From: JBAQMG01 sp049302575
GTDB lineage: Bacteria > Bacillota > Desulfitobacteriia > Desulfitobacteriales > Desulfitobacteriaceae
DNA length: 64,000 nucleotides
NCBI GenBank assembly: GCA_049302575.1
Contig: JBAQMG010000023.1
Span: 31,967 to 95,966 of the forward strand
Reading direction: 5' to 3'
Below the pieces are notes generated by a model. That model saw only the letters and a list, made by a program, of their open reading frames with translations, was not told the DNA's origin and searched no databases. The position numbers were made by a program, and so were the translations under genes. Position 1 is the first letter of the stretch, and every line of letters begins with the position of its first letter. Positions 16,675 through 24,571 of this stretch are shown piece after piece.

Positions 16675-17058
16675 ATGGAACCTATCTATTCGGTAACTAC
16701 GACTAAATCTTTTGATGAAGCTGTGAAATCAGTAGAAGAACAGACTAAAGTCTCTGGATTTCGTGTCCTGTTTGTTCACAATGTTCAGGCAACACTAGAA
16801 GAAAAAAACCTCAAGATTGAACCTTTAAAGATAGTTGAAGTATGCAATGCTAAGTTTGCTTCTAGTGCCTTGGCCATAGATCTTACTGTTAGTCTCTTGA
16901 TGCCTTGTAGGATTAATGTTTATTCCTCAAAGGGACAAATTGTCATAAGCACGATACGGCCAACTAGCTTAGCAAGCATTTTCAATAAACAGGAACTTCA
17001 GACTTTCGCTGAAGATGTGGAAAAGATTCTGATTGGTATTATTGACCAAAGTGAGTAG
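16675..17058 (+). CDS. DUF302 domain protein
   Basis: 128 residues. The pattern SFDEAVKSVEEQTKVSGF, then VEVCNAKFAS, LMPCRINVYS and ISTIRPTSL matches the DUF302 family, small cytoplasmic alpha/beta proteins of unknown function that often neighbour sulfur or thiol genes. Two Cys are retained in the conserved VCNA and MPCR segments. The start is ATG 16675 with GAGGTG four bases upstream; a GTG at 16657 opens the same frame. It follows the thioredoxin fusion by 41 bases and is followed by a terminator, so the two form one operon. Confidence 0.85.
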   Translation: MEPIYSVTTTKSFDEAVKSVEEQTKVSGFRVLFVHNVQATLEEKNLKIEPLKIVEVCNAKFASSALAIDLTVSLLMPCRINVYSSKGQIVISTIRPTSLASIFNKQELQTFAEDVEKILIGIIDQSE

Positions 17059-17088
17059 TCTATATTCAACTTTGATTGTCAAAAAATA

Positions 17089-17119
17089 AGCTGGTTTTCC
17101 TTATTGGGGAAAACCAGCT
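17089..17119. terminator. Convergent terminator
   Basis: Arms AGCTGGTTTTCC (17089-17100) and GGAAAACCAGCT (17108-17119) are perfect complements with T-rich and A-rich flanks on both sides. It serves the plus-strand DUF302 gene and the minus-strand DUF1638 gene. Confidence 0.8.
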
Positions 17120-17125
17120 ATTTAT

Positions 17126-17782
17126 TTACTGTCGATCCTCCTCAGCCATCGCACCGCTCAAGATGTTCTTTAGTCGTTCTAAATCTACAGTACGAGCTTC
17201 CAGCGATATCGAAGCCCAATCGGAAAAGTCCAAGATTTCCTCAACATGCTCGATAGCATACTCATCAAAAAAGCCTATCGGATCGAGCAAAATTCCTCCG
17301 CCTGTATACTGTGGGAAATTTTCGTTGGCATTGGCTTTGTCCCAGCCTTTAAAGACCATATCCCTGTATTTCAACCAACCAGGCGTACAAAACCAAACTT
17401 TTTGTCCTTCGGATAAGGCTTCTCTTTCCTCTTGCGAAGCTAACATATCTATGCAATTTTCAACCTTAGTTCTTGCAATATAGTAGCCTGCTTCACTCAT
17501 TTCCTCGATCACTTTATCAATCGTTCGATAAGAATCGCGCATATTGATATAACAATACTTTCCTCCAAACACAACAATTATTTTCTTGGCATGTTTCTTG
17601 GCAAATTCTAATTGTTTTTGCAATTGACTTTCCAATTCATCAGGAACTTGGTGAAGTCCAGGGGCTGTATAAAGCACTACTCCCGCATCTAAAAAACCGT
17701 TTTCTTTTAAGTGATTTAATTCTGGAATCATCGTGCCACAGGCCACGATCGCGTAGTTTTTGAAGGAAATGTTTTTAGTCAA
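17126..17782 (-). CDS. DUF1638-like protein
   Basis: 218 residues. The opening YAIVACGTMIPEL and later LYTAPGLHQVP, IIVVFGGKYCY, ENCIDMLAS and FCTPGWL match the pattern of the DUF1638 family, which is found mostly in anaerobes next to corrinoid and methyltransferase systems; no activity is established. Conserved Cys and Gly positions suggest a cofactor or metal site. The start is TTG 17782 with GAAGGTGGGG six bases upstream. Its promoter has a CsoR-type palindrome between the -35 and -10 elements, so it is probably tightly repressed. It lies just inside the right copy of the 83-bp repeat. Confidence 0.68.
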   Translation of the reverse strand: MTKNISFKNYAIVACGTMIPELNHLKENGFLDAGVVLYTAPGLHQVPDELESQLQKQLEFAKKHAKKIIVVFGGKYCYINMRDSYRTIDKVIEEMSEAGYYIARTKVENCIDMLASQEEREALSEGQKVWFCTPGWLKYRDMVFKGWDKANANENFPQYTGGGILLDPIGFFDEYAIEHVEEILDFSDWASISLEARTVDLERLKNILSGAMAEEDRQ

Positions 17783-17838
17783 TTAAATCCCCACCTTCTT
17801 ATTTTCCTTTTCAACAATTCACAGTCAACTCTAATCCT

Positions 17839-17867
17839 ATTTTATTACCCTATACGGGTATAGTCAA
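17839..17867 (-). promoter_or_regulatory. Minus-strand promoter with operator between -35 and -10
   Basis: On the minus strand TTGACT (17867-17862), 17-bp spacer, TAAAAT (17844-17839). The spacer is ATACCCGTATAGGGTAA, containing the palindrome TACCC-GTATA-GGGTA. This placement would block polymerase directly. The -35 touches the first base of the 83-bp repeat. Confidence 0.7.
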
Positions 17868-17950
17868 GCGAACTCGCTTCGCTCGATGATTCAGTGGGGG
17901 TCTCTAACCTCCCCCACTGAATTATAAGGTATAATAATAAATTGTGCCGA
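17868..17950 (-). repeat. 83-bp inverted repeat, right copy
   Basis: The reverse complement matches 12848-12930 at 79 of 83 positions. Its internal hairpin (12-base arms) is perfect here. Outside it, at about 17951-17985, a short GAAGTGGGCGT resembles the palindrome at 51272. Confidence 0.85.
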
Positions 17951-18001
17951 ATTCAGCTCCCGCTTATTGAAGTGGGCGTCTCACCGTTAGATAAAGTGTA
18001 G

Positions 18002-18046
18002 ATAAGTTATATAAGTTATATAAGTTATATAAGTTATATAAGTTAA
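18002..18046. repeat. 9-bp tandem repeat, five copies
   Basis: Five consecutive copies of ATAAGTTAT, the last ending in AA. It lies in the roughly 280-bp gap between the right 83-bp repeat and the copper operon promoter. I see no gene or RNA in that gap. Confidence 0.85.
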
Positions 18047-18233
18047 ATAGGGTAAAATTTTTCAGAAGGGTTATCATAAGAAAACAAAGATCAACAGATT
18101 CCTTCAGAGCTTCAAGTTAATCAGGTCATAAATCTCTTTAGCATATCAGAAAGTTTAAGTTTGTGGGTGCATAAGTGTAACTAAGGCGGTCACCTTCGCT
18201 AAGGCATGGCGGACGACAAGTTTTATTTAGAGC

Positions 18234-18262
18234 TTGACTAATAGCATAGGGGGGTATACTAT
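18234..18262 (+). promoter_or_regulatory. Promoter/operator of the copper operon
   Basis: TTGACT at 18234-18239 and TATACTAT at 18255-18262 flank and overlap ATAGGGGGGTATACTAT, the G-tract palindrome expected for a copper-responsive CsoR. Repressor binding would cover the -10 element of csoR-copA-copZ. Confidence 0.75.
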
Positions 18263-18282
18263 AAATTTATGAGGTGGTTAAA

Positions 18283-18627
18283 ATGAAATCAGAAGAAGAG
18301 CAGCTCCATTCGTGTCTGGTTTGTCAGAGTGATGATGAAAATCAAGGAGAGCAAAAGAGCCACCATGATGATAAGACGATCAAAGAACTTATGACCCGGA
18401 TGAACCGCATTGAAGGGCAAATCCGAGGGATTAAAGGGATGATCGAACGCCACGTTTATTGTGATGATATTTTTAATCAGATTTCCTCCGCTCAATCCGC
18501 GTTAGATGGGACCTCCAGATTACTCCTCGAAAAACATATGAAATCTTGCGTCAAAGAGCAACTTCAAAGCGGAGATGAACAGGTTGTCGATGAGGTCCTT
18601 AAAACAATTTTTCGAATGATCCGCTAG
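18283..18627 (+). CDS. csoR: Copper-sensing repressor CsoR
   Basis: 114 residues. The core begins at MTRMNRIEGQIRGIKGMI. The copper ligands are in place: the Cys of HVYCDD and the His and Cys of EKHMKSC, spaced as in known CsoR proteins. A polar N-terminal extension of about 35 residues with CLVC and HH is additional and may bind metal. Copper binding should release the repressor from the operator at 18255. GAGGTG lies six bases before ATG 18283; GTG 18274 is inside that site. It is first in csoR-copA-copZ, with copA 39 bases downstream. Confidence 0.92.
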   Translation: MKSEEEQLHSCLVCQSDDENQGEQKSHHDDKTIKELMTRMNRIEGQIRGIKGMIERHVYCDDIFNQISSAQSALDGTSRLLLEKHMKSCVKEQLQSGDEQVVDEVLKTIFRMIR

Positions 18628-18666
18628 AATGAACTCGATGAGACTCGTTTAGAGGAGAGATAAAGC

Positions 18667-21111
18667 ATGTCTGAACAAAAGAATAGAGAAGAAAAAAAGC
18701 AGTTTAAAATTAGTGGTATGACGTGTGTAAATTGCGCTTTGACAATTGAAAAGGGTCTTAAAAAAATGCCAGGGGTTAAAACAGTAGCAGTTAACTTTGC
18801 TTCGGAAAAACTAACAGTGGAAGTAGATTCAAATGTTGTTAAGGAGGGAGATCTCCTTGCCAAGATCAAGGATCTTGGGTATGGTGCCCAAAATGAAGAC
18901 AGCGGAAAGCAACGTTTCAAAGTAAACGGTATGACCTGTGCGAATTGTGCTCTGGCGATTGAGAAAAAGCTTAGAGCTACCCGAGGTGTTCAAAACGTTG
19001 CGGTTAACTTCGCGAGTGAAACAGTGACAGTGGAGTTTGATCTAGGTCTTATAAGTCTGCGAGAAATTTTTGCGCAAGTGCGGGATGCCGGGTATACCCC
19101 TCTAGAGAATAAGGACGAAAATCAAGACGATCGTACCGCGATCAAACAACGTAATTGGCTCATTTTTAGTGCGGTTCTTTCTTTGCCTATTATGCCACTT
19201 ATGTATCTTATGTCGATCAAATATCTCCCCATGAGCCCCGTGATGTATAAGATTCTTGCTTTGGCAACCATTGTTCAGTTTACGGCTGGTTGGACTTTTT
19301 ATCGTGGTGCTTACCACGCCTTGAAAAACCGCTCAGCCAACATGGATGTCTTGGTTGCACTAGGGATTACGGCCGCTTATGGATATAGTTTGATGACGAC
19401 GCTACATATGTTCTTACCATCGCTTTTCTTTGAAGGTCCCAATTTCTTTGATACGTCAGCCTTGCTGATCACCTTTGTGCGTTTTGGAAAATATCTAGAG
19501 GCCAAAGCGAAAGGGCGAGCTGGTCAAGCTTTAAAACGCTTGTTAGAGTTACAGTCCGATAAAGCGCGCTTGCTTGTCAACGGTGAAGAAAGGGAAGTCG
19601 CCGCGTCAGATCTAAGAATAGGTGATCTTGTCCTCGTTAAACCCGGAGAAAGAATACCAGTGGATGGCGAAATAATGGACGGACAAGCAAGCATTGACGA
19701 GGCGATGCTGACCGGGGAGTCGATTCCCGTTGATAAGGGAGTTGGGGATCCTGTGATCGGAGCAACGATTAATCGATCAGGAAGTATTGAGGTTAAAACG
19801 ACCAAAACAGGTAGGGATACGGTACTTTCAGGAATCATCAAAATGGTAGAAGATGCCCAAGGTGTCAAACCCCCGATTCAACGGCTTGCGGATACAATCT
19901 CTAATTATTTTGTGCCCACGGTTGTCGCATTGGCACTCCTTACCTTTTTGGTCTGGTATTTTGCGTTACAGAGTACGTTTGTTTTTGCCTTTACGGCTGC
20001 CATTGCTGTTTTGGTGATTGCTTGTCCCTGCGCGTTGGGGCTGGCTACCCCAACGGCGATTATGGTGGGCAGCGGGGTAGGTTTAAACCGCGGTATCCTA
20101 TTTAAATCGGCAGCCGTGCTTGAAGGAATTTCACACTTGCAAGTGATTGGATTTGATAAAACGGGGACGTTAACCAAAGGAACTCCTGAAGTGACGGATA
20201 TTGTCCCTTATGCCTCATATACGAAACAAGAGATCCTCAAGATTGCAGCAGCAGGTGAAAACCCCTCCATTCATCCTTTGGCCAAGGCTGTTGTTGCGGA
20301 AGCAAAGAAAGAACAGCTTACTATTCAAGCTGTGACAGATTATAAGGAAGAGGGTGGCTATGGCGTTATTTGTGCCTATGAAGGACAGCCGTTACTCATT
20401 GGAAATATTAAGTTGATGCAAAAGCACAAAGTGGATCTTCAGGAAGTAGAACAGGATTTAGAGCGTCTAGCTGAAGCTGGTAAGACGACTAGCTACATTG
20501 CCTTAGGCGGCCGAGTGATTGGGTTGATAGCCCTAGCTGATGTCATTAAAGAGAGCACTAAAGAGGCTATTGAACGGTTACATCAGTTAGGCTTAAAGAC
20601 CTTCATGATTACGGGAGACAATAATAAAGTCGCTCATAGGGTGGGTGAGCAGGTCGGGATCGATGAAGTAATTGCTGAAATTCTTCCGCAAGATAAGATT
20701 AATATTATCAAGCAATATCAAGCTCAAGGGCTAAAGGTGGCGATGGTCGGGGATGGAATTAATGACGCTCCAGCGTTAGCCCAAGCCGATGTTGGGATTG
20801 CCATCGGTTCAGGGACAGATGTGGCCAAAGAAACAGGTGATGTTGTTTTAGTCCGCAACGACCTTCTTGATGTGGAACGAGCTATCCGTTTAGGGCGCAA
20901 AACCTTAGCTAAAATTAAGCAAAATTTGTTCTGGGCTCTGATTTATAATGTCATCGGGATACCGATTGCTGCAGGTGTCTTGTATCCCTTAACAAGAGAA
21001 CTATTACCTCCTGAGTGGGCTGGGCTGGCCATGGCCTTCTCATCCGTATCCGTAGTAACCAATTCACTCTTGTTGAAGAGGTATGATAAAAAACTAACTG
21101 GTTTAAATTAA
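18667..21111 (+). CDS. copA: Copper-exporting P1B-type ATPase
   Basis: 814 residues. Two N-terminal HMA domains carry GMTCVNC (Cys20, Cys23) and GMTCANC (Cys91, Cys94). Eight membrane helices follow, with the transport motif CPC at about 453-455, the phosphorylated Asp of DKTGTLTKG at 497, the HP pair in NPSIHPLA and the hinge GDGINDAPAL. These identify a P1B-1 Cu(I) exporter. GAGGAGAG precedes the ATG. It lies between csoR and copZ and should be induced with them when copper releases CsoR. Confidence 0.96.
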   Translation: MSEQKNREEKKQFKISGMTCVNCALTIEKGLKKMPGVKTVAVNFASEKLTVEVDSNVVKEGDLLAKIKDLGYGAQNEDSGKQRFKVNGMTCANCALAIEKKLRATRGVQNVAVNFASETVTVEFDLGLISLREIFAQVRDAGYTPLENKDENQDDRTAIKQRNWLIFSAVLSLPIMPLMYLMSIKYLPMSPVMYKILALATIVQFTAGWTFYRGAYHALKNRSANMDVLVALGITAAYGYSLMTTLHMFLPSLFFEGPNFFDTSALLITFVRFGKYLEAKAKGRAGQALKRLLELQSDKARLLVNGEEREVAASDLRIGDLVLVKPGERIPVDGEIMDGQASIDEAMLTGESIPVDKGVGDPVIGATINRSGSIEVKTTKTGRDTVLSGIIKMVEDAQGVKPPIQRLADTISNYFVPTVVALALLTFLVWYFALQSTFVFAFTAAIAVLVIACPCALGLATPTAIMVGSGVGLNRGILFKSAAVLEGISHLQVIGFDKTGTLTKGTPEVTDIVPYASYTKQEILKIAAAGENPSIHPLAKAVVAEAKKEQLTIQAVTDYKEEGGYGVICAYEGQPLLIGNIKLMQKHKVDLQEVEQDLERLAEAGKTTSYIALGGRVIGLIALADVIKESTKEAIERLHQLGLKTFMITGDNNKVAHRVGEQVGIDEVIAEILPQDKINIIKQYQAQGLKVAMVGDGINDAPALAQADVGIAIGSGTDVAKETGDVVLVRNDLLDVERAIRLGRKTLAKIKQNLFWALIYNVIGIPIAAGVLYPLTRELLPPEWAGLAMAFSSVSVVTNSLLLKRYDKKLTGLN

Positions 21112-21124
21112 GGAGGTGAAACAA

Positions 21125-21325
21125 ATGAGCCAAACCATTCTTAAGGTTGAAGGAATGACTTGTAACCATTGTAAAATGAGAGTTGAAAAAGCGCTTCAAG
21201 GGCTAAATAATGTTGAAAGTGTTAAGGTCGATCTCGTAGGCAAAGAAGCCGTCGTAACAGGTGCTGCTGAGCGCTCTAGTCTCGTTAAAGCCGTTGAAGA
21301 GGCTGGCTATTCTGTTGTGGAATAG
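21125..21325 (+). CDS. copZ: Copper chaperone CopZ
   Basis: 66 residues forming a single HMA fold with the Cu(I) site GMTCNHC near the start. It hands copper to the HMA domains or the transport site of CopA. The start is ATG 21125; the AAGGAGGTGA ribosome site overlaps the copA stop codon, so translation is coupled. An in-frame GTG at 21116 is part of that site. Last gene of the copper operon, followed by a perfect terminator. Confidence 0.94.
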   Translation: MSQTILKVEGMTCNHCKMRVEKALQGLNNVESVKVDLVGKEAVVTGAAERSSLVKAVEEAGYSVVE

Positions 21326-21349
21326 TCCTTATTCTACAAAAGATAACCC

Positions 21350-21390
21350 GTATAACAAAAAGAACCGTCGAGCGGTTCTTTTTGTTATAC
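21350..21390 (+). terminator. Copper operon terminator
   Basis: Perfect 18-base arms, 21350-21367 and 21373-21390, with loop TCGAG and a T-rich tail after the stem. Confidence 0.9.
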
Positions 21391-21547
21391 CTTTCCTTTT
21401 GTACTTCTCTTTACTCTAAACTTAGATGAAGAAATTGTGAAGGGAAAAGCAACATTTGTGAATACTTGTGTATCTTCAAGTTATATGTTAGGCTATTTTT
21501 CATAGTTGGGATGATTTTGTTTTGAGTTTTTACAAGGAGGAAAGAAT

Positions 21548-21841
21548 ATGGAAATTTTAAAAGCTAAAACTAACCGTGTTATTGTTACGGTATTAGGTAA
21601 AGACCAATTAGGAATTATTGCTTGGGTTTCTGGTCGTTTATCAGAACAACAGGTCAATATCCTTGATATAAGCCAAACAATTTTACAAGAATTTTTTACA
21701 ATGATCATGGTAGTGGATCTCAGTACTTCTAACCTTGAAGTAGCGGAATTAGCTGCTAGTCTTAGTAGTGAGGGTCAACTGCGGGGACTACAGGTTAGTG
21801 TCCAACATGAAGACGTGTTTACTTTTATGCACCGTATTTAG
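21548..21841 (+). CDS. ACT domain regulator-like protein (UPF0237)
   Basis: 97 residues made of one ACT domain: VIVTVLGKDQLGIIAWVSG, then VNILDISQTI and a final strand with MIMVVDLS. The family (UPF0237) binds a small ligand, probably an amino acid, and in most Firmicutes stands directly before a UPF0210 gene, as here (14-base gap). AAGGAGGAAAGA precedes the ATG. A sensory partner role for the next protein is inferred from this constant pairing. Confidence 0.9.
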   Translation: MEILKAKTNRVIVTVLGKDQLGIIAWVSGRLSEQQVNILDISQTILQEFFTMIMVVDLSTSNLEVAELAASLSSEGQLRGLQVSVQHEDVFTFMHRI

Positions 21842-21855
21842 GAGAGGAGAACATC

Positions 21856-23223
21856 ATGACCATTACCTTTGCAACTGAAGAAATTTTACAAACTATTGAA
21901 ATGGTTAAAAACGACAATTTAGATATCAGAACAATTACCATGGGTATAAGTCTCTTGGATTGTGCTACTGATAATTTACTTAAGCTAGAACAAAAGGTTT
22001 ATGACAAAATCACTAAGTCAGCTGAACGCTTGGTTAAAGTAGGGGAGCAATTAGAAAAGCGATATGGAATACCGATCATTAATAAACGTATCTCAGTTAC
22101 TCCGATTGCTATTGCTTGCGCTCATTTAAATTCTGATGGAATGGTTAAGCTGGCCAAGGTTTTGGATTCTGCGGCCAAAACTGTTGGGGTGAATTTTCTT
22201 GGTGGGTTTTCGGCCTTGGTTCAAAAAGGTTTTACTAATGGTGATCTAGCCCTAATAGAGGCAATCCCTCAAGCCTTAGCAGAAACCGATTATGTTTGTT
22301 CATCTGTGAATATCGGCTCCACTAAAGCTGGAATCAATATGGATGCTGTTCTTAAAATGGGTGAAATCATTCTGCGTTGTGCCAATTTAACAGCTGATAA
22401 GGACGGCTTAGCTGCCGCCAAACTCGTTGTTTTTTGTAATGCCCCAGATGATAACCCTTTTATGGCTGGAGCATTTCATGGTGTTGGAGAGCCAGAATGT
22501 AGTATTAATGTAGGGGTAAGTGGTCCGGGCGTAGTCGCTAATGTAGTTAGACAAAATCCTCAGGCTGATTTTGGTGAACTAGCAAGTTTAATTAAAAGAA
22601 CTGCCTTTAAAATCACGCGAATGGGAGAACTCATGGGTCGGGCAGCTTCAGCTGAATTAAATATTCCCTTTGGGATTGTTGATCTTTCCTTGGCACCCAC
22701 GCCGATAGTTGGGGATAGTGTAGCGGAGATCCTTGAGTATATGGGCTTAGAGCGTTGTGGTACTCACGGAACAACAGCTGCGCTGGCGTTGCTTAATGAT
22801 GCTGTGAAAAAGGGTGGAGCAATGGCATCTTCCCACGTCGGAGGATTAAGTGGGGCCTTTATCCCAGTTTCAGAAGATGCCGGAATGATACGTGCTATTG
22901 AAGAAGGGGCTTTAACTTTAGATAAGTTAGAAGCGATGACTTGTGTTTGTTCAGTGGGTCTGGATATGATTGCTATTCCAGGGGATGTAAGCGCTGACAC
23001 GATTGCTGCGATTATTGCTGATGAGGCGGCAATCGGCATGATCAATAAGAAAACGACGGCGGTCAGGTTAATACCGGCTCCAGGGAAAAAGGCCGGTGAA
23101 CGGGTAGAATTCGGGGGTTTATTAGGTGGTGCCCCTGTGATTGATATTCATAATTTCTCATCCAGTGCGTTTGTCAGAAGGGGAGGGAGAATTCCCGCAC
23201 CAATTACGAGCCTGTCGAATTAA
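21856..23223 (+). CDS. UPF0210 (DUF711) protein
   Basis: 455 residues, the usual size for this family. Typical segments are the N-terminal DIRTITMGISLLDC, FLGGFSALVQKG, SSVNIGSTKAGINMDAV, GAFHGVGEPEC and the Gly-rich VSGPGVV. A GAxHGVGE Gly/Glu pattern and several conserved Asp suggest an enzymatic centre, related in fold to glycyl-radical or pyruvate-formate-lyase-like barrels, but no reaction is established. It is co-transcribed with the ACT protein; GAGGAGAA precedes the ATG. Confidence 0.9.
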   Translation: MTITFATEEILQTIEMVKNDNLDIRTITMGISLLDCATDNLLKLEQKVYDKITKSAERLVKVGEQLEKRYGIPIINKRISVTPIAIACAHLNSDGMVKLAKVLDSAAKTVGVNFLGGFSALVQKGFTNGDLALIEAIPQALAETDYVCSSVNIGSTKAGINMDAVLKMGEIILRCANLTADKDGLAAAKLVVFCNAPDDNPFMAGAFHGVGEPECSINVGVSGPGVVANVVRQNPQADFGELASLIKRTAFKITRMGELMGRAASAELNIPFGIVDLSLAPTPIVGDSVAEILEYMGLERCGTHGTTAALALLNDAVKKGGAMASSHVGGLSGAFIPVSEDAGMIRAIEEGALTLDKLEAMTCVCSVGLDMIAIPGDVSADTIAAIIADEAAIGMINKKTTAVRLIPAPGKKAGERVEFGGLLGGAPVIDIHNFSSSAFVRRGGRIPAPITSLSN

Positions 23224-23343
23224 TGCGAGGCGCGATGTACACGAAGCACGATGCACGATTTAATCTTCAAACATCAACGTTTAATTTCTAAATATTTAAC
23301 ATCGAAGTTCGAACTTCGAACCTCGAGACAGGGGTGGTCGTAA

Positions 23344-23628
23344 ATGCTATACGGTAAATTAAAAGAATATCGTTTATTGATTACCTTCTCTAATGTTTCT
23401 GAAGCCTTGAAATCTGAACGAAAACTTGCCAAAAAGGGATGTGTTTTTGAAACAATTCCCACGCCGTTGGGCCTTTCTGCAGGCTGCGGGTTGTCAATTT
23501 GTCTCCCGCGAGAAAAAGAAGAAGCTGTTCAAGACCTAATCAATCAAGGTATTTGTATAGCAAGTATTTATGAAGCGCAGAATTCGGGTTTTTTAGCTTT
23601 AAATCACTTAAAAAATGATTTAAATTAA
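23344..23628 (+). CDS. DUF3343 putative Se/S carrier-like protein
   Basis: 94 residues. The pattern YRLLITFSNVSEAL, then LAKKGCVFETIPTPLGLSAGCGLSICLP matches DUF3343, small proteins proposed to carry selenium or sulfur on the Cys of AGCG. The protein has Cys residues in KKGC, SAGCG and SICL. GGGGTGG precedes the ATG. The 120-bp gap before it contains short palindromic words such as CGAAGTTCGAACTTCG and no gene. A noncoding RNA gene follows. Confidence 0.82.
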   Translation: MLYGKLKEYRLLITFSNVSEALKSERKLAKKGCVFETIPTPLGLSAGCGLSICLPREKEEAVQDLINQGICIASIYEAQNSGFLALNHLKNDLN

Positions 23629-23680
23629 GTTTGTGCTTGGATATATTACGAATGCTTGCTTATTAATGCTTATTGTTATT

Positions 23681-23709
23681 TTGTTAAAAAACGTTTTATA
23701 GGTTAAAAT
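23681..23709 (+). promoter_or_regulatory. Promoter of the structured RNA
   Basis: TTGTTA (23681-23686), 17-bp spacer, TAAAAT (23704-23709), placing the start of transcription near 23716, a short way before the closing helix of the RNA. Confidence 0.55.
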
Positions 23710-23715
23710 AAGATC

Positions 23716-24362
23716 ATATCCTAAGTTGAACGGGTTTACTGTAAAGTTGATTTTCCTTTGGGTCATGGAGTGTTATTCTAGTGCATAAACTGGTACTCGA
23801 AGGCGGGCCTAAGAATCCGCCAAGGGCATACCGATGAAGTTCCTGGTGGTGGCTTTCGACGCCCAGTCGAGGGTTGCTGCTGGGAGTTAAGGATTGGGGG
23901 GATCCGCAATGGCATGTGGGCGCTACCCTTATCCGTGGAGGCCTAAGTATGTGGCTTTAACGAGTTACGGCTTAGGGTATGAACCTGCATTAGGAAGGAA
24001 CTTAGTGCAGTGTAGCCTGCCTTGAGGTGGAGAAGTTGGGAAGGCAAAACAGGCTTAAACGGGTTGGCCGACACGTTTAAGGCCTGCCGGAAATTCTTTT
24101 CTGCAAAAGAGGCTAGAGTATTGGAGAGTGTCAAGGAAACTTCTAGAACACCAATTTAACGAGGATTGCAGTGCGGACTAAGTGGCGATCAAGTTCTGAG
24201 TGTTGGTAACACCTCAGGTTGGGATAAAGGGGAAACCGCCTCTTGGGAAACCAAAGGAGCCCAACGGGAAAACCTACTTGACCTAAGCCGCAATATTGAC
24301 TCGTTAAAGTCCTAAAACCCAAAGGAAATAAAACATCTCCCTTTAATTGGGAGATGTTTATT
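23716..24362 (+). ncRNA. Large structured noncoding RNA, probable OLE RNA
   Basis: A gene-free stretch of about 600 bases, GC-richer than its surroundings, with clear RNA architecture. Its ends pair: 23752-23763 and 24317-24328 are perfect 12-base complements. Inside, CTTTAACGAGT and GGCTTAGG (23955-23976) pair with CCTAAGCC (24282-24289) and ACTCGTTAAAG (24299-24309), a 19-bp long-range helix enclosing about 300 bases. Local hairpins include GGCGG/CCGCC at 23802-23821. A promoter precedes it and a terminator follows. Size and host group fit OLE RNA, a membrane-associated RNA of about 600 nt in anaerobic Firmicutes. I cannot confirm OLE by sequence memory, and no OapA gene is nearby. RNase P, tmRNA and group II intron signatures are absent. 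Confidence 0.72.
24331..24359 (+). terminator. Terminator of the structured RNA
   Basis: Arms AAACATCTCCC (24331-24341) and GGGAGATGTTT (24349-24359) are perfect complements and are followed by ATTTAATATTATTTT. Confidence 0.8.
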
Positions 24363-24424
24363 TAATATTATTTTGTTTCTTGTAGAAGGATTTTCGATGT
24401 TTATCGCGAATCTTTAATCAGTAA

Positions 24425-24562
24425 GTCTAAAAGCTTAATCCGAGTATTTAGAACTCGGAACGGGGGATATTTTTTTTGGGGTGAATCACGTTAGTAAAAT
24501 GTGTAGGGCTTGCACCTTCTGCCCGAACCCGTCAACTAACCCCGTAAGCTATGAAAGGTGGA
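24425..24562 (+). promoter_or_regulatory. c-di-AMP riboswitch (ydaO/yuaA type)
   Basis: The leader of the NlpC/P60 gene shows the ydaO consensus in order: an outer stem AGCTTA (24432-24437) with TAAGCT (24545-24550), the hairpin CCGAG/CTCGG, then AACGGGGGAT, a T-run, GGGGTGAATC, AGGGC with GCCCGAACCCGTCA, and CTAACCCCGTAAGC. These segments are characteristic of c-di-AMP sensors, which typically turn off wall hydrolase and potassium or osmolyte genes when c-di-AMP is high. Confidence 0.9.
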
Positions 24563-24571
24563 TATAGATAC

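Noticed and set aside
18002..18046. CRISPR array
   Set aside because: Nine-base tandem copies without spacers; no Cas genes in the window.
23943..24134. Minus-strand frame inside the large RNA
   Set aside because: The region is explained by long-range RNA pairing, and the frame has no ribosome site.
23752..24328. RNase P, tmRNA or group II intron instead of OLE
   Set aside because: None of the signature blocks of these RNAs (for example GAGGAAAGTCC, a tag reading frame, or domain V) is present.
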